Source of the DNA: Paulinella micropora
Lineage: Eukaryota; Cercozoa; Imbricatea; Euglyphida; Paulinellidae
Assembly: GCA_019918135.1 (NCBI GenBank)
Contig: WBZZ01000134.1
Coordinates: forward strand, 5,001 to 27,500
Direction: 5' to 3'
DNA length: 22,500 nt
The notes below the pieces were generated by a model. The model had not been told where the DNA came from, made no database searches, and worked only from the letters and a program-made list of their open reading frames with translations. The position numbers were made by a program, and so were the translations under genes. Positions 6,052 to 14,174 of the stretch are shown here, one piece after another (position 1 is the stretch's first letter; the number at the start of each line of letters is the position of its first letter).

Positions 6052-6847
6052 AAGCATGATACACCTTTAAGAGAATACTAACTTCAAAATTGACAGGAAC
6101 CTCCAAAACTTCACCGCCCGCATTTCTAATTACAATATCAATAGACCTTAAACTTTTTGTTGTATTAAATGGCACATAATCGGCGACATCATTAGAACTC
6201 TCAAAGTAGCACTGGACTCCATACGGCTTATCTAAATTACATTTACCAACGACAGAGAAATTACCATTTGCTTCCACCAAACCAGACTGATTTAAAGCAC
6301 GGCTATGGACATAAACGGCCGTTTCACCGATTAGATTTACAATAGATTGCATGGTGCTACTCGCCGCCGCCGAGATATCGGCAGTTAGTCCTATCTTGTC
6401 GTTAATGGTGCTGTTGTCAAGATCGAAAGCATACGTATCACCAGTGAAAGCGAAATTCAATTTATTAACGGAGTTCAAAGTTATAACTACGGAGTCTGGG
6501 GCAATTGCTGAATTAATCGCAGTTTGAAGGGCGGTAATAAATGTATCAATGGTGTATTGATTTGCTGTTACGATTGCCGTTTTTGTAGCCGATCCCGTTG
6601 TTTTAATCAATGTGAGAGTGTTGGCATAACTCGGTATGTTTGGGAAAACATTTGGGATAGAGATACTTTTAACGACATAAGCACTGATTATATCAATATT
6701 ACGACCAGTTGCTGGTAAATCAACGACGAAACGGCCATTGTGAGTAGAAGCGGATTTGGATTCTGTTTTATCGCTTGAGGAGACGCGAAGGAGGAAATTT
6801 TTTCTCGTGCGTTTTTCATCTTCTAAATTGCTTATTGTAAAGCTCAT
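6050..6847 (-). CDS. Penton / minor capsid protein
   Basis: The product is a 265-residue protein; I start it at the ATG within GCAATGAGC, because TATATATAGC lies immediately upstream as for two other genes here; a longer frame adds five codons. The order of features matches PLV and polinton minor capsid proteins: a charged N-terminus, a strand with RFVVDLP (about residues 39-45), IISAYVVKSISIPNVFPNI (about 53-71), a segment NQYTIDTFITALQTAI (about 97-112), and a C-terminal strand run. These proteins are single jelly rolls that form the vertices of the capsid. It stands in the minus-strand virion block with the major capsid and packaging ATPase genes, separated from the major capsid gene by the GIY-YIG gene. 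Confidence 0.8.
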   Translation of the reverse strand: MSFTISNLEDEKRTRKNFLLRVSSSDKTESKSASTHNGRFVVDLPATGRNIDIISAYVVKSISIPNVFPNIPSYANTLTLIKTTGSATKTAIVTANQYTIDTFITALQTAINSAIAPDSVVITLNSVNKLNFAFTGDTYAFDLDNSTINDKIGLTADISAAASSTMQSIVNLIGETAVYVHSRALNQSGLVEANGNFSVVGKCNLDKPYGVQCYFESSNDVADYVPFNTTKSLRSIDIVIRNAGGEVLEVPVNFEVSILLKVYHA

Positions 6848-6861
6848 TGCTATATATAGCA
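6848..6861 (-). promoter_or_regulatory. TATATATAGC start-proximal promoter motif
   Basis: TATATATAGC lies directly upstream of the penton ATG. The same motif abuts the ATG at 10031 (ATATATATAGCA) and at 19544 (TATATATAGC). It is too close to the ATG for an ordinary TATA box with a long leader, so it may be a late-type promoter giving nearly leaderless messages. Confidence 0.5.
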
Positions 6862-6888
6862 AAAAATATTATTCTAATTAAATTAAAT

Positions 6889-7542
6889 TTATAGGCCAAA
6901 TACGAATAGACCAATTGGAGTTCGTTTAGCCTTAATTATATATTTATTTTTTTCATAATAGTCTTTCCTTTGTTGACTTATCTTATTTCTATTTTTTTCG
7001 TAATAATCTTTATCCCGTTGAAGGATTACATCTTTATTTTTCTCACGAAGTTCTTTTCTTCGTCTACTTATCTTATTTTTATTATTAGTTCTATATTCTT
7101 TATCTCGTTGAAGGATTATAGTTTTATTTGCTTTATAACATTCTTTAACTCTTTGAAGGATTCTCTCCCTATTTTGTCCATAATATTCTTTCTTATCTTG
7201 AAGTATTTTATCTTTGTTATCTGCTATATATTCTTTTTTAGTTCTACCCGCTATAAGCATATTTACGCATTTGTCTGTGACTCTTATAATTTGACCCTCT
7301 CGTCTATCCAACTGCATTTTGTTTTGGCAAGGATACTCTTCTATTAACTCAATAAATGCATCGTCATATTTAACGATTTCATAAGAAGATACATAATTAT
7401 ACTTGCCTTTCATCCATTTTTTGTAATCTAACTTATGTGAATAAAGTCTTTTATACAATGGTTGAATGGTTGAACCGATATAGACCTGATCGGTTTGATA
7501 TGATCTAAGGCTGTATATTTTACCTTGTTTATAGTCGGGCAT
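6889..7542 (-). CDS. GIY-YIG endonuclease with C-terminal 15-residue repeats
   Basis: This 217-residue protein has an N-terminal GIY-YIG nuclease domain: KIY at 8-10, VYIGST at 20-25, catalytic Arg in YKRLY (about 32), metal-binding Glu in RREGQ (about 82) and Asn in VNML (about 94). Residues 105-209 are seven Lys/Glu/Asn-rich repeats of 15 residues (pattern YYEKN-K-x-KI-x-Q-x-K-[E/D]), probably long basic helices that contact DNA. Such proteins are common as stand-alone homing endonucleases in algal and protist viruses. It interrupts the run between major capsid and penton genes, which suggests a mobile insertion. A second copy of its tail lies after the penton gene. Confidence 0.85.
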   Translation of the reverse strand: MPDYKQGKIYSLRSYQTDQVYIGSTIQPLYKRLYSHKLDYKKWMKGKYNYVSSYEIVKYDDAFIELIEEYPCQNKMQLDRREGQIIRVTDKCVNMLIAGRTKKEYIADNKDKILQDKKEYYGQNRERILQRVKECYKANKTIILQRDKEYRTNNKNKISRRRKELREKNKDVILQRDKDYYEKNRNKISQQRKDYYEKNKYIIKAKRTPIGLFVFGL

Positions 7543-7607
7543 TATCGTTTTTTATATTTTTTTATAGTGTTATACTTAAATAGTATTTTCTTGTTTAAAC
7601 TACACAT

Positions 7608-7621
7608 ACTAAGAGAGATTT
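7608..7621. repeat. 14-mer shared with the terminal palindrome arms
   Basis: ACTAAGAGAGATTT occurs here, 14 bp past the major capsid stop codon, and also in both palindrome arms at 1162-1175 and, inverted, at 1262-1275. The bases just before it are also partly alike. It may be a binding site, a transcript-end signal or a trace of recombination between terminus and interior. Confidence 0.5.
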
Positions 7622-7635
7622 TGAATAAATAAGGG

Positions 7636-9057
7636 CTATTGTTTTACGACGCATCTACTGGGATAAATAGAAGCGACTTTGACATATTTCAACCAAGCGG
7701 TGATGGCGCGATTTTCATTATAATCGGCCGCATAACGAAGAGTGACCTCAGCAGTTCGTGAGTTATTAACTGCGAGACCAGATGCACCAATGTGTGGCGA
7801 TTGATTGAGTGTCTGGATAATGGTAGCAAAACCACCATTGGTGGCAGTTGCGGCAACATCGGAATCACCATAATACTTGCGAAAGTTTTCAAGTGAAACA
7901 GAGGAAGTCATATAAGGATCACGAATACCCATAGTTGCTTGGAGATTGTTAATATACAATTCTGCACACCCTGGTTGAACGGCAGCCAGAGTATCGGTGC
8001 TCCCTCCGAGTTCCATCTTCTGCTGAGGAGCATACCAATCACCAATACGGCACTGATATTGCTTATAAGGCATTTGAGTAGTTCCAAGGTTATCAATAGC
8101 AACACTATCAGCGAGCACATTTTGCGTGACGATATACAAGCACTGAGCACGAGCAACAGCCTTATTCACTTGAAGGTTGAAGTCATCACTCGTTCCGGGG
8201 TTTGCCTTCTGGTTGTAATATGTTTCATAAGTGTATGGAAGACCTTCCTTGCTTCCCATCTGTTCCAAAATATTTCTCTGGACGGCGGGAGCAAGAGAGA
8301 ATGTCTCCAACATAACAACTGGATTGGACACGGTGAAAGTCAAAGCAGCGCCAGTAATCCCAGCCGTCGCCTTTCCGTCAGTATTGCCGATTACGGTCAA
8401 TGCTTCCTGAGGCGGTGCAAATGTCAAACGAAGTCTCATACCACTAATCAGAGAGGGAGGAATGAGAGTTTCTTCATTAAACACTCCAGAGAAATAATGA
8501 AGAGGAATACAAACCTTCAAATAACTACCAGTCCCCACGACGGTTGGAGTATTAACGGCAAAGTTAACAACATCGGTAACCTTTGCATCAATACTAGTGG
8601 CAACAGAAAACCCTTCTCGTTGTCCCGCTATCTGTGCCTGACCGCGATAATCAAGAGGGTAGTGCCACGGGAGAATATTTCGCACCATCTTATTCAAATC
8701 TTCAATTCGTTCAAGTTCGCTACCATCCTTACTTTCTAGTAGAAATCTTTCAAAAATAGCGGTAGCGGGTGTATTTAGGAAACCAATACCGCAGTTATTC
8801 CCCGCGGTCGTAACCAACCCGTCGGCCTTAATGTCAAACGACAAATAGCAATTCTTTCCATAAACAAAATCAGTGCTTGCCTGTAGTGTAAAAATCATTT
8901 CAGTCCCCGACGAAGAGGTATAAGTCTGCTGATCGGAGAAGTTCTTCTTAAAGATGCTCCCTTGCTCCGTGAGTGCCAAGTTTGCGGGCAACTCATACTT
9001 GAGGTTGTTGAGGGACATCAACTCCTCCGTGTTCTTCATGTCCTTGGTTTCACTCAT
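7636..9057 (-). CDS. mcp: Major capsid protein, double jelly roll type
   Basis: A 473-residue protein of the size expected for PLV capsid proteins. It starts MSETKDMKN; an N-terminal motif of the type YELPANLALTEQGSIFKK (about 24-41) precedes strand-rich sequence. Segments that fit a double jelly roll capsid are YLSFDIKADG (about 81-90), an insertion with DYRGQAQIAG (about 138-147), the long hydrophobic strand MLETFSLAPAVQR (about 251-263) and the C-terminal WLKYVKVASIYPSRC. It forms the hexameric capsomers of the icosahedral shell. Neighbouring packaging ATPase, penton and PLA2-like genes on the same strand support the call. The upstream leader is longer and more GC-rich than at other genes here. 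No homology search was run. Confidence 0.85.
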   Translation of the reverse strand: MSETKDMKNTEELMSLNNLKYELPANLALTEQGSIFKKNFSDQQTYTSSSGTEMIFTLQASTDFVYGKNCYLSFDIKADGLVTTAGNNCGIGFLNTPATAIFERFLLESKDGSELERIEDLNKMVRNILPWHYPLDYRGQAQIAGQREGFSVATSIDAKVTDVVNFAVNTPTVVGTGSYLKVCIPLHYFSGVFNEETLIPPSLISGMRLRLTFAPPQEALTVIGNTDGKATAGITGAALTFTVSNPVVMLETFSLAPAVQRNILEQMGSKEGLPYTYETYYNQKANPGTSDDFNLQVNKAVARAQCLYIVTQNVLADSVAIDNLGTTQMPYKQYQCRIGDWYAPQQKMELGGSTDTLAAVQPGCAELYINNLQATMGIRDPYMTSSVSLENFRKYYGDSDVAATATNGGFATIIQTLNQSPHIGASGLAVNNSRTAEVTLRYAADYNENRAITAWLKYVKVASIYPSRCVVKQ

Positions 9058-9120
9058 GGTGGAAATGCGCTCGCTTATATTATTGTTGAAAAAAAATAAT
9101 TATTCTAAAAATTAATCAAT

Positions 9121-9528
9121 TTATTCGTCAGGCAAAAACACATTTTTTATTTTTCTTACATCCCCTTGTATTGATGTCAAAGCACTATCACTCTTTTCTC
9201 TGCTATCAAGTTGATACTCTCTAGATGTAGCATTCTTCACGGCTTTTTGTAAAAATTTCAAACTAGACACGGCAGTATCTAAATCAACAACATCCGATGT
9301 TCCCTTATCACTAATATCTGGTAGCATATTTTGTAAATTATACGTTGAAATTGGATACAAATTTGAATATTCCGTAAGGTCTTGATTTACGAGAGGAGCA
9401 CCTTTATCAGACCATAATTCAAAATGATTTAGCATCATACCATCGCTTACTGGCCTGTTCGCTTCATTGAGTTTGTTAATAAACTCGTTGGACAATTTAT
9501 TGGAGGCACGCGTGTTTTTAATCATCAT
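9121..9528 (-). CDS. Conserved-position small virion-block protein, unknown
   Basis: It has 135 residues and starts MMIK with TTTATAT immediately before the ATG; the second Met could equally be the start. The sequence is soluble and mostly helical, with an Asp/Ser-rich middle (about 72-85) and a Lys/Arg-containing C-terminal third. No Cys, signal peptide or membrane segment is seen. It lies between the major capsid gene and the next small gene, 20 nt from it, in one transcription direction. Position in the virion block suggests a minor structural or scaffold role, which is inference from context only. Confidence 0.65.
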   Translation of the reverse strand: MMIKNTRASNKLSNEFINKLNEANRPVSDGMMLNHFELWSDKGAPLVNQDLTEYSNLYPISTYNLQNMLPDISDKGTSDVVDLDTAVSSLKFLQKAVKNATSREYQLDSREKSDSALTSIQGDVRKIKNVFLPDE

Positions 9529-9548
9529 ATATAAAATATATTATTTTT

Positions 9549-10031
9549 TTATCTAATTTTGTTCTTCTTCATAAAATTAATTAAATGAATAAGGTCTCGG
9601 CAAGTTTGAGAATTGAATGTTAGCCTATCAAGTTCTTCAAACTCCGCGTCTGTTAGTCCTTCTGATTGTGTTTCCACTGGTGGTGCGGCGGGCGTTGTTT
9701 CTATGGGTAAAGCATTTGGGGGCGGTGCCGTATTTGATACTGGATTTGGCTGTAAATCGGGTGTTTTTCTGTTTAACGAAAGGTCAGTAGATTTAGATGA
9801 GGCCGTGGCCGCCATCGGTGAGACATCGGCTGGTGCTTGTATTTTCTTTTTTCGTGGTGCCCTTGGTTTAAGTTGCGCGGGAATTTCTCCAGATTTAATC
9901 TTATCGCTGATTTGAATTACGGATGTATATTCTGGAGAGCCCTTCTTTGGACAAAACATTCCTTGAATGCCATTCTGCTGGCGGTAGATAGATATCGCCT
10001 GTAGGTATGGTGTGGTAAATAACTTGCTCAT
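9549..10031 (-). CDS. Pro/Ala-rich virion-block protein, unknown
   Basis: The 160-residue product has an N-terminal conserved-looking segment with QQNGIQGMFCPKKGSPEY (about 18-35), then a basic patch RAPRKKKIQ (about 57-65). A disordered Pro/Ala/Ser stretch follows (about 66-123), and the C-terminus is helical (EFEELDRLTF onward). I recall FxxKKGSPEY-type segments in NCLDV and PLV proteins, but no function is established to my knowledge. ATATATATAGCA abuts the ATG. The basic patch and disorder would suit a DNA-associated virion protein, which is a guess. Confidence 0.65.
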   Translation of the reverse strand: MSKLFTTPYLQAISIYRQQNGIQGMFCPKKGSPEYTSVIQISDKIKSGEIPAQLKPRAPRKKKIQAPADVSPMAATASSKSTDLSLNRKTPDLQPNPVSNTAPPPNALPIETTPAAPPVETQSEGLTDAEFEELDRLTFNSQTCRDLIHLINFMKKNKIR

Positions 10032-10083
10032 TGCTATATATATGTATAAGTTAATTTAATTTTAATCAACTTTGTTTTTTTGT

Positions 10084-10953
10084 TTATTTTTTTAAGTGTA
10101 AAATAGTATCAAAATTTTTTCTAAATACTTGGCGTTTATCGGCAACCCTATTATTAATAAATAAAAATGAATAAGGGTCTGCTGTCGCATGTCTAATCAG
10201 CATATCCATTTCCTTATCGCTTAAATACTGACTCTCGTGTTCCGTCTTTATTCGTTCAATCTCTGATCGCTTCACACCTGAAAATATAGCAATATAATGA
10301 GCGTTAATTCGCACATTCCGCGGGATTTGCATGTATGATTGAGTAGTAATCCAAACGGATACCTTCGCGTGTGTGGAGGCAAAGGCTATTTCTTGTAAAA
10401 CTTCGTGTTTAAGAAATTTACGAGATTGAGCAACATCATCACATATTATTAATATCTTTGGTGCTTTTTCATATCCCTTCGCCTCTATTTTGCTTTTTTG
10501 TTCGTCCAAGATTTTTCGTAATAGTTCTGGCCTGTCTTCTCTTATAATGTGGTCGTCCTTCAGTTTCAAAATGTCCGTAAGCATCTTAGAAGGAGATAAA
10601 CAAAACATATAAATTTCGTCCCACCAACCCTTAAGCATATGTTTATTACCTAGCACGTTAGCAATCATAACTGACTTCCCACTTCCAGTCGCACCGCATA
10701 TAATAAACAGCCCCATTCCGGGGAGGATATTGCCCTTTTGTATCGGCTTCTCTTTGACGCTATCGCGTTCAGATTCAATTGCTTCAATTTGTAAGCCCTT
10801 CTTAAATTTTTGTTCCTTTTTTGGTAATTCCGTTATAATCGGTCGGCTAACTTGAAACTCATGTTCGTGTAATTGTTCAATTTTGCTTCCTTCTAGTGCC
10901 GTCCGCAAAAGTGTTTTTCTTGGTAATCTATTTGGTCTAAGTCCGCGCTTCAT
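10084..10953 (-). CDS. Genome packaging ATPase (A32-like, FtsK/HerA superfamily)
   Basis: This is a 289-residue P-loop ATPase. Walker A is GATGSGKS at residues 87-94 and follows the strand GLFIIC; Walker B is ILIICDD at about 167-173. A later TTQSYMQIP segment (about 203-211) fits the conserved Gln of the A32/HerA group. Length and motifs match the DNA packaging ATPases of PLVs, virophages and NCLDVs, which pump genomic DNA into preformed capsids. The gene stands only 9 nt downstream of the large PLA2-like gene and upstream of the capsid genes, on the same strand, as is usual for a morphogenesis block. The basic N-terminus (first 15 residues) may contact DNA. Confidence 0.92.
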   Translation of the reverse strand: MKRGLRPNRLPRKTLLRTALEGSKIEQLHEHEFQVSRPIITELPKKEQKFKKGLQIEAIESERDSVKEKPIQKGNILPGMGLFIICGATGSGKSVMIANVLGNKHMLKGWWDEIYMFCLSPSKMLTDILKLKDDHIIREDRPELLRKILDEQKSKIEAKGYEKAPKILIICDDVAQSRKFLKHEVLQEIAFASTHAKVSVWITTQSYMQIPRNVRINAHYIAIFSGVKRSEIERIKTEHESQYLSDKEMDMLIRHATADPYSFLFINNRVADKRQVFRKNFDTILHLKK

Positions 10954-10962
10954 TTGTTATAT

Positions 10963-13650
10963 TTAAGCATTAATAAAATAGTTTTGATTATGTCTGTAAT
11001 TATCGTATTCAACACCCCACGGCATAGGAGGATGGGCATAATTGTGAAAGAATGGAGAGTATGGGCTTCCAAAAGAATAGTCAGACGGGGGGTTGATTAG
11101 CGGTTTAAAATTTTTCTTCTCCGCCCTTGTTTGTATCTGCGGTGGAATTTCCGCTTTGAAGTTTTTAACCAACCGCGATCTAACGGATGGCATGCGGACT
11201 TTGTCAGAGGCTCGTTTAATCATAACCGCCCTGTTATAGCGGTTCATAATCATGTTGTTGTTAGTGTTGCCGAATTGAGTATTATCATAAAGTTCATACA
11301 TTGGCGCATCTAGCACGCGATCCTGCCGTTCCTTGTTTCCTTTAAGCAGTATGTTTGTTTTATTAGTGCCGATACCCCCATTCTGGTCAGATGGTGTAAT
11401 GAAGCGAAACAGATTTGATAGTTCCTTCTTTTGTTCTGCGGGCGATTTCCCCATAAGTTTATCAACAAAATCATCAATGGATCGCATGGAATCAACTAGT
11501 GCTTGGTTTGGCGTTGTAGAAGGGTCGGGGTCTGGATTTTCTTTATACTCTTTCAATGTAGCATCATCTACTATGGCTTTTTTCTCATAAAATGGTAGCC
11601 CTGCCTTAGTTCCGCTTTTATACACTCCCGCTTGGACTACATCATCTGTGGGTGCTTTCACATCCTCGGGGGCTTTCACATCCGCGGGGGCTTCACTATC
11701 ATCTTTGAGTGGGGCAGGTACAAGCGCTTTACTATCATCTTGAGGGGATGCTGATGCTTTACTATCATCTTGAGGTGGCGCGGGTGCTTTACCATCACCT
11801 TGAGGTGGTGGTAATTGTATTTTTTTCACTGATGGCAGTGCGGTCTTTATCATTTCTTCAAATAGAGTTTGTCCTTCTTTTACATCGTTGGCCGTATAGG
11901 CTTGTAATGCCTTTTTGTATAATTCTTTAACTTTACCGATTTCTTTTTCGTCTGTTATTTCGGCTTTGTATCTGTCATACTCTGCTTTTAATTCCGCAAC
12001 AGACTTTCTCACTAGTTTTCTCTCCTTTGGATCAGCGATTAATGAAATCTTTTGTGCGACGAGGTAATCTTTAAATTGCGTTCTTTGTTCTTTTGTCAGT
12101 TTGTTTTCGTGCTCAGTTTTAATTCCGTTGAGTAATGTGTCTCGTAGAGTATTTAGTTGTGGCATTTTTATTCCAGTGTTTCTGGTCGCATGTGATTCAA
12201 TTTCCTTGATACTTTTTCCCTTCCACGTATCAGGATTGATTTTTGATTTGGTAGTGGCGGCATTAATGGAGTTGATGTATTGCTCTTTTATTTTCTGAGA
12301 AGTTTGTTCATCAAAATCTCCGACTAATGAGTCAATAGAACCTATCATGTGCTTCCGCGCTCGCAGGTCATATTTGGTTTCGGCTGGAGTGGTCATTTTT
12401 TCCGATGTTATATTAATATTATTATTATTTCCGTTTTTTATTGTTTCCGACGGACTAGACGATATGGTTAAACTGGGCGATGGTAATGACTTAAGCGAAC
12501 TAGACGATGCGGATGCGGATGCGGATGCGGATGCGGTTAAACTGGGCGATGGTATTGGTTTAGGTGGTATTGATTTGGGCGGTGGTGATAAGGTTTGAAG
12601 TTGTGTAGGGTTTGCGATTAACTTTTCACTCGCGGAGTAAGAATTGGTTATATTTTTGAGAATATTATCAATTTGGAGGGGGGTGTCTTTTTCGTTGGAT
12701 ACTTGTATTAATTCGTTATTTTCTCGTTCAACTTCAATATTAGAGGCTTTTGACAAGTCTTCATTTTTTATTGATTTCGGATAATATGTGGAACTTACTT
12801 TAGTGGCATATTCATACCAATCTTCAAAGAAATCTTTGTAATTTATCTCAGCCTTTTGTTTATTAATATTTGCTTTAATGACGAAATCACCTTTATCGTC
12901 AAAACCCCCAACATCTGCTAAATATTTATCATACTTAACCATGATCGCATCAACCCTTGTTTTAACTTCTTTGTATTTTTCCGTATCGTCATACATGGTA
13001 TATGCCATTTCAAAAGGCGCCGTGAAAGCACGTTTCCCTTGCATGAGAAAAGTAGCAACCTCCCATCCCGCGGTTGCTTTAAGTTCTCTCCACACGCGAT
13101 TCATATGTTTTTTACTTATATCACCGCTATTGAATTTTGTCTTTATTCCACCAAAAACAGATGGAAGTTTTGCGACCATATATTTAAGAACTGCTGTGGA
13201 TGTTTTCCATTCACGCATCATTAATGCTATTTCTTTCATCAACGAGTGGTCTTTGTTTAAAGGCTGCCGAACAATCTTATTTAACTTAAGCATTTCAAAC
13301 ATAAATTTTGCCATAGTCTGACTATATATAACCATTTCACTCAATATTGCGTGAGGAGCATTATGATTGTTTCTTGCTTTATCTACATTTACTACGTACA
13401 TCAAATCCGCTTGATGTCTGACTACCTCATCTGATGACATATACATAAGATCATGTCTAACTGCTTCATAATCAATTCTATTCACTGGTAAATGAAACGA
13501 TTTAGTGCCCATTCTACCATTATAACTTAATGCGAAGCGATCTCTCATATTCGTCCCTCGGCCGTTGAAATTGTAGCCCGGAATGTGCCATTCTTCTTCT
13601 TTATACACTTCATACGGATTAACATCGGCTATTTTTTTCTGCTTAGACAT
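10963..13650 (-). CDS. Large virion protein with N-terminal phospholipase-A2-like domain
   Basis: The product has 895 residues. Near the N-terminus PGYNFNGRGT (about 24-33) matches the PLA2 calcium loop, AVRHDLMY (about 63-70) carries the His-Asp pair, and a second Asp lies in HQADLMY (about 79-85). This order and spacing resemble the phospholipase domain of parvovirus VP1 and of some polinton-group virion proteins, where it helps the particle cross an endosomal membrane. The rest is helical (about 90-330), then Pro/Ser-rich with an Ala-Ser repeat (about 350-410), helical again, then a Pro-Gln-Asp-Asp repeat region (about 640-690) and an aromatic-rich C-terminus. It starts the virion block and shares a 23-bp gap with the divergent gene at 13674. 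Activity is unproven. Confidence 0.75.
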   Translation of the reverse strand: MSKQKKIADVNPYEVYKEEEWHIPGYNFNGRGTNMRDRFALSYNGRMGTKSFHLPVNRIDYEAVRHDLMYMSSDEVVRHQADLMYVVNVDKARNNHNAPHAILSEMVIYSQTMAKFMFEMLKLNKIVRQPLNKDHSLMKEIALMMREWKTSTAVLKYMVAKLPSVFGGIKTKFNSGDISKKHMNRVWRELKATAGWEVATFLMQGKRAFTAPFEMAYTMYDDTEKYKEVKTRVDAIMVKYDKYLADVGGFDDKGDFVIKANINKQKAEINYKDFFEDWYEYATKVSSTYYPKSIKNEDLSKASNIEVERENNELIQVSNEKDTPLQIDNILKNITNSYSASEKLIANPTQLQTLSPPPKSIPPKPIPSPSLTASASASASASSSSLKSLPSPSLTISSSPSETIKNGNNNNINITSEKMTTPAETKYDLRARKHMIGSIDSLVGDFDEQTSQKIKEQYINSINAATTKSKINPDTWKGKSIKEIESHATRNTGIKMPQLNTLRDTLLNGIKTEHENKLTKEQRTQFKDYLVAQKISLIADPKERKLVRKSVAELKAEYDRYKAEITDEKEIGKVKELYKKALQAYTANDVKEGQTLFEEMIKTALPSVKKIQLPPPQGDGKAPAPPQDDSKASASPQDDSKALVPAPLKDDSEAPADVKAPEDVKAPTDDVVQAGVYKSGTKAGLPFYEKKAIVDDATLKEYKENPDPDPSTTPNQALVDSMRSIDDFVDKLMGKSPAEQKKELSNLFRFITPSDQNGGIGTNKTNILLKGNKERQDRVLDAPMYELYDNTQFGNTNNNMIMNRYNRAVMIKRASDKVRMPSVRSRLVKNFKAEIPPQIQTRAEKKNFKPLINPPSDYSFGSPYSPFFHNYAHPPMPWGVEYDNYRHNQNYFINA
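12506..12535. repeat. Five GATGCG hexanucleotide units inside the PLA2-like gene
   Basis: The repeat encodes alternating Ala-Ser on the minus strand in the linker region of the 895-residue protein. In-frame change in unit number would alter only linker length. Confidence 0.8.
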
Positions 13651-13673
13651 TTTTATCCGCAGTATAATATATC
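13651..13673. promoter_or_regulatory. 23-bp gap between divergent start codons
   Basis: Only 23 bp separate the ATG of the PLA2-like gene (minus) from the ATG at 13674 (plus). The plus side reads GTATAATATATC before the ATG. Promoter elements for at least one gene must lie inside the coding sequence of the other, or messages start almost at the ATG. Confidence 0.55.
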
Positions 13674-13892
13674 ATGGAAAATAAAAAGGAAAAAAGTAAA
13701 GACGAACAACAACTTGAAGAATTGGAAAAACTCGGCAAAGAGATAGACAACATCCGCATTAATCAAAACTTGGTAAATAAGTATCCTGCTGTATTTAGAC
13801 AGCCAAAGAATATCCTTTACCGCCTGCCACTGACGGATAAGCAACGAGAGGCTATTCACAATAATATAATTAAAGAGAAAGATAATATATAA
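13674..13892 (+). CDS. Small coiled-coil protein, unknown
   Basis: The 72-residue product is strongly charged, and its first third (KSKDEQQLEELEKLGKEID, about 7-25) looks like a coiled coil. The second half contains RLPLTDKQREAI (about 50-61). No family is recognised. It is first in a plus-strand cluster of three, and its stop codon shares one base with the next start (TAATG), suggesting coupled expression. A long opposite-strand frame (13653-13919) is judged a shadow because it is hydrophobic and starts inside the next gene. Confidence 0.65.
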   Translation: MENKKEKSKDEQQLEELEKLGKEIDNIRINQNLVNKYPAVFRQPKNILYRLPLTDKQREAIHNNIIKEKDNI

Positions 13893-14155
13893 TGGGGCTA
13901 CGAGAGAAAGCCTTGTCATTGGGCGCGACAGACTTCGGCGAGAGTAAAGTGAAAGGAAAAAAGTATTATGTCGTCTATAACGGCCGTCGTATCAACTTTG
14001 GTGCATCTGGTTATTCAGATTATACCAAACATCAAGACGAAGACAGACGGGAAAGTTATCGTGCCAGACATCAAGCAATTAAAACAAAGGATGGAAAGCC
14101 CGCATATTTAAACAAAAACCAACCCGCATATTGGGCATATCACTTACTTTGGTAA
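13892..14155 (+). CDS. DUF5754-like conserved viral protein
   Basis: This 87-residue protein contains KKYYVVYNGRRINFG (about 24-38), SDYTKHQDEDRR (about 42-53), a basic SYRARHQ segment and a C-terminal AYWAYHLLW. This pattern (tyrosine-rich hairpin, YxDYTxHxDExRR, RH, terminal W-x-x-x-LLW) agrees with my memory of the DUF5754 family in NCLDVs and related viruses, where the proteins are small and of unknown function. The start overlaps the previous stop by one base, and AATATATA precedes the ATG, so it may have its own promoter as well. Confidence 0.75.
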   Translation: MGLREKALSLGATDFGESKVKGKKYYVVYNGRRINFGASGYSDYTKHQDEDRRESYRARHQAIKTKDGKPAYLNKNQPAYWAYHLLW

Positions 14156-14174
14156 ATTATGAATATTATAATAT

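Noticed and set aside
9613..9915. A 100-codon plus-strand frame opposite the Pro/Ala-rich gene
   Set aside because: It mirrors the low-complexity coding region on the minus strand and has no start context like the other genes.
12506..12535. Possible CRISPR-like or regulatory repeat
   Set aside because: It is a simple hexanucleotide repeat in frame within the PLA2-like gene. No CRISPR array or tRNA gene was seen anywhere in the window.
6050..13650. Adenovirus-type maturation protease or PolB expected for a classical polinton
   Set aside because: No protein in the window shows the His-Glu/Asp-Cys protease pattern or PolB motifs; either could lie beyond 22500, so absence is stated only for this window.
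13653..13919. An 88-codon minus-strand frame opposite the 13674 gene
   Set aside because: It is a hydrophobic mirror of the Lys/Glu-rich gene on the plus strand, which has a TATA-like sequence at its ATG and overlaps the next gene start neatly.
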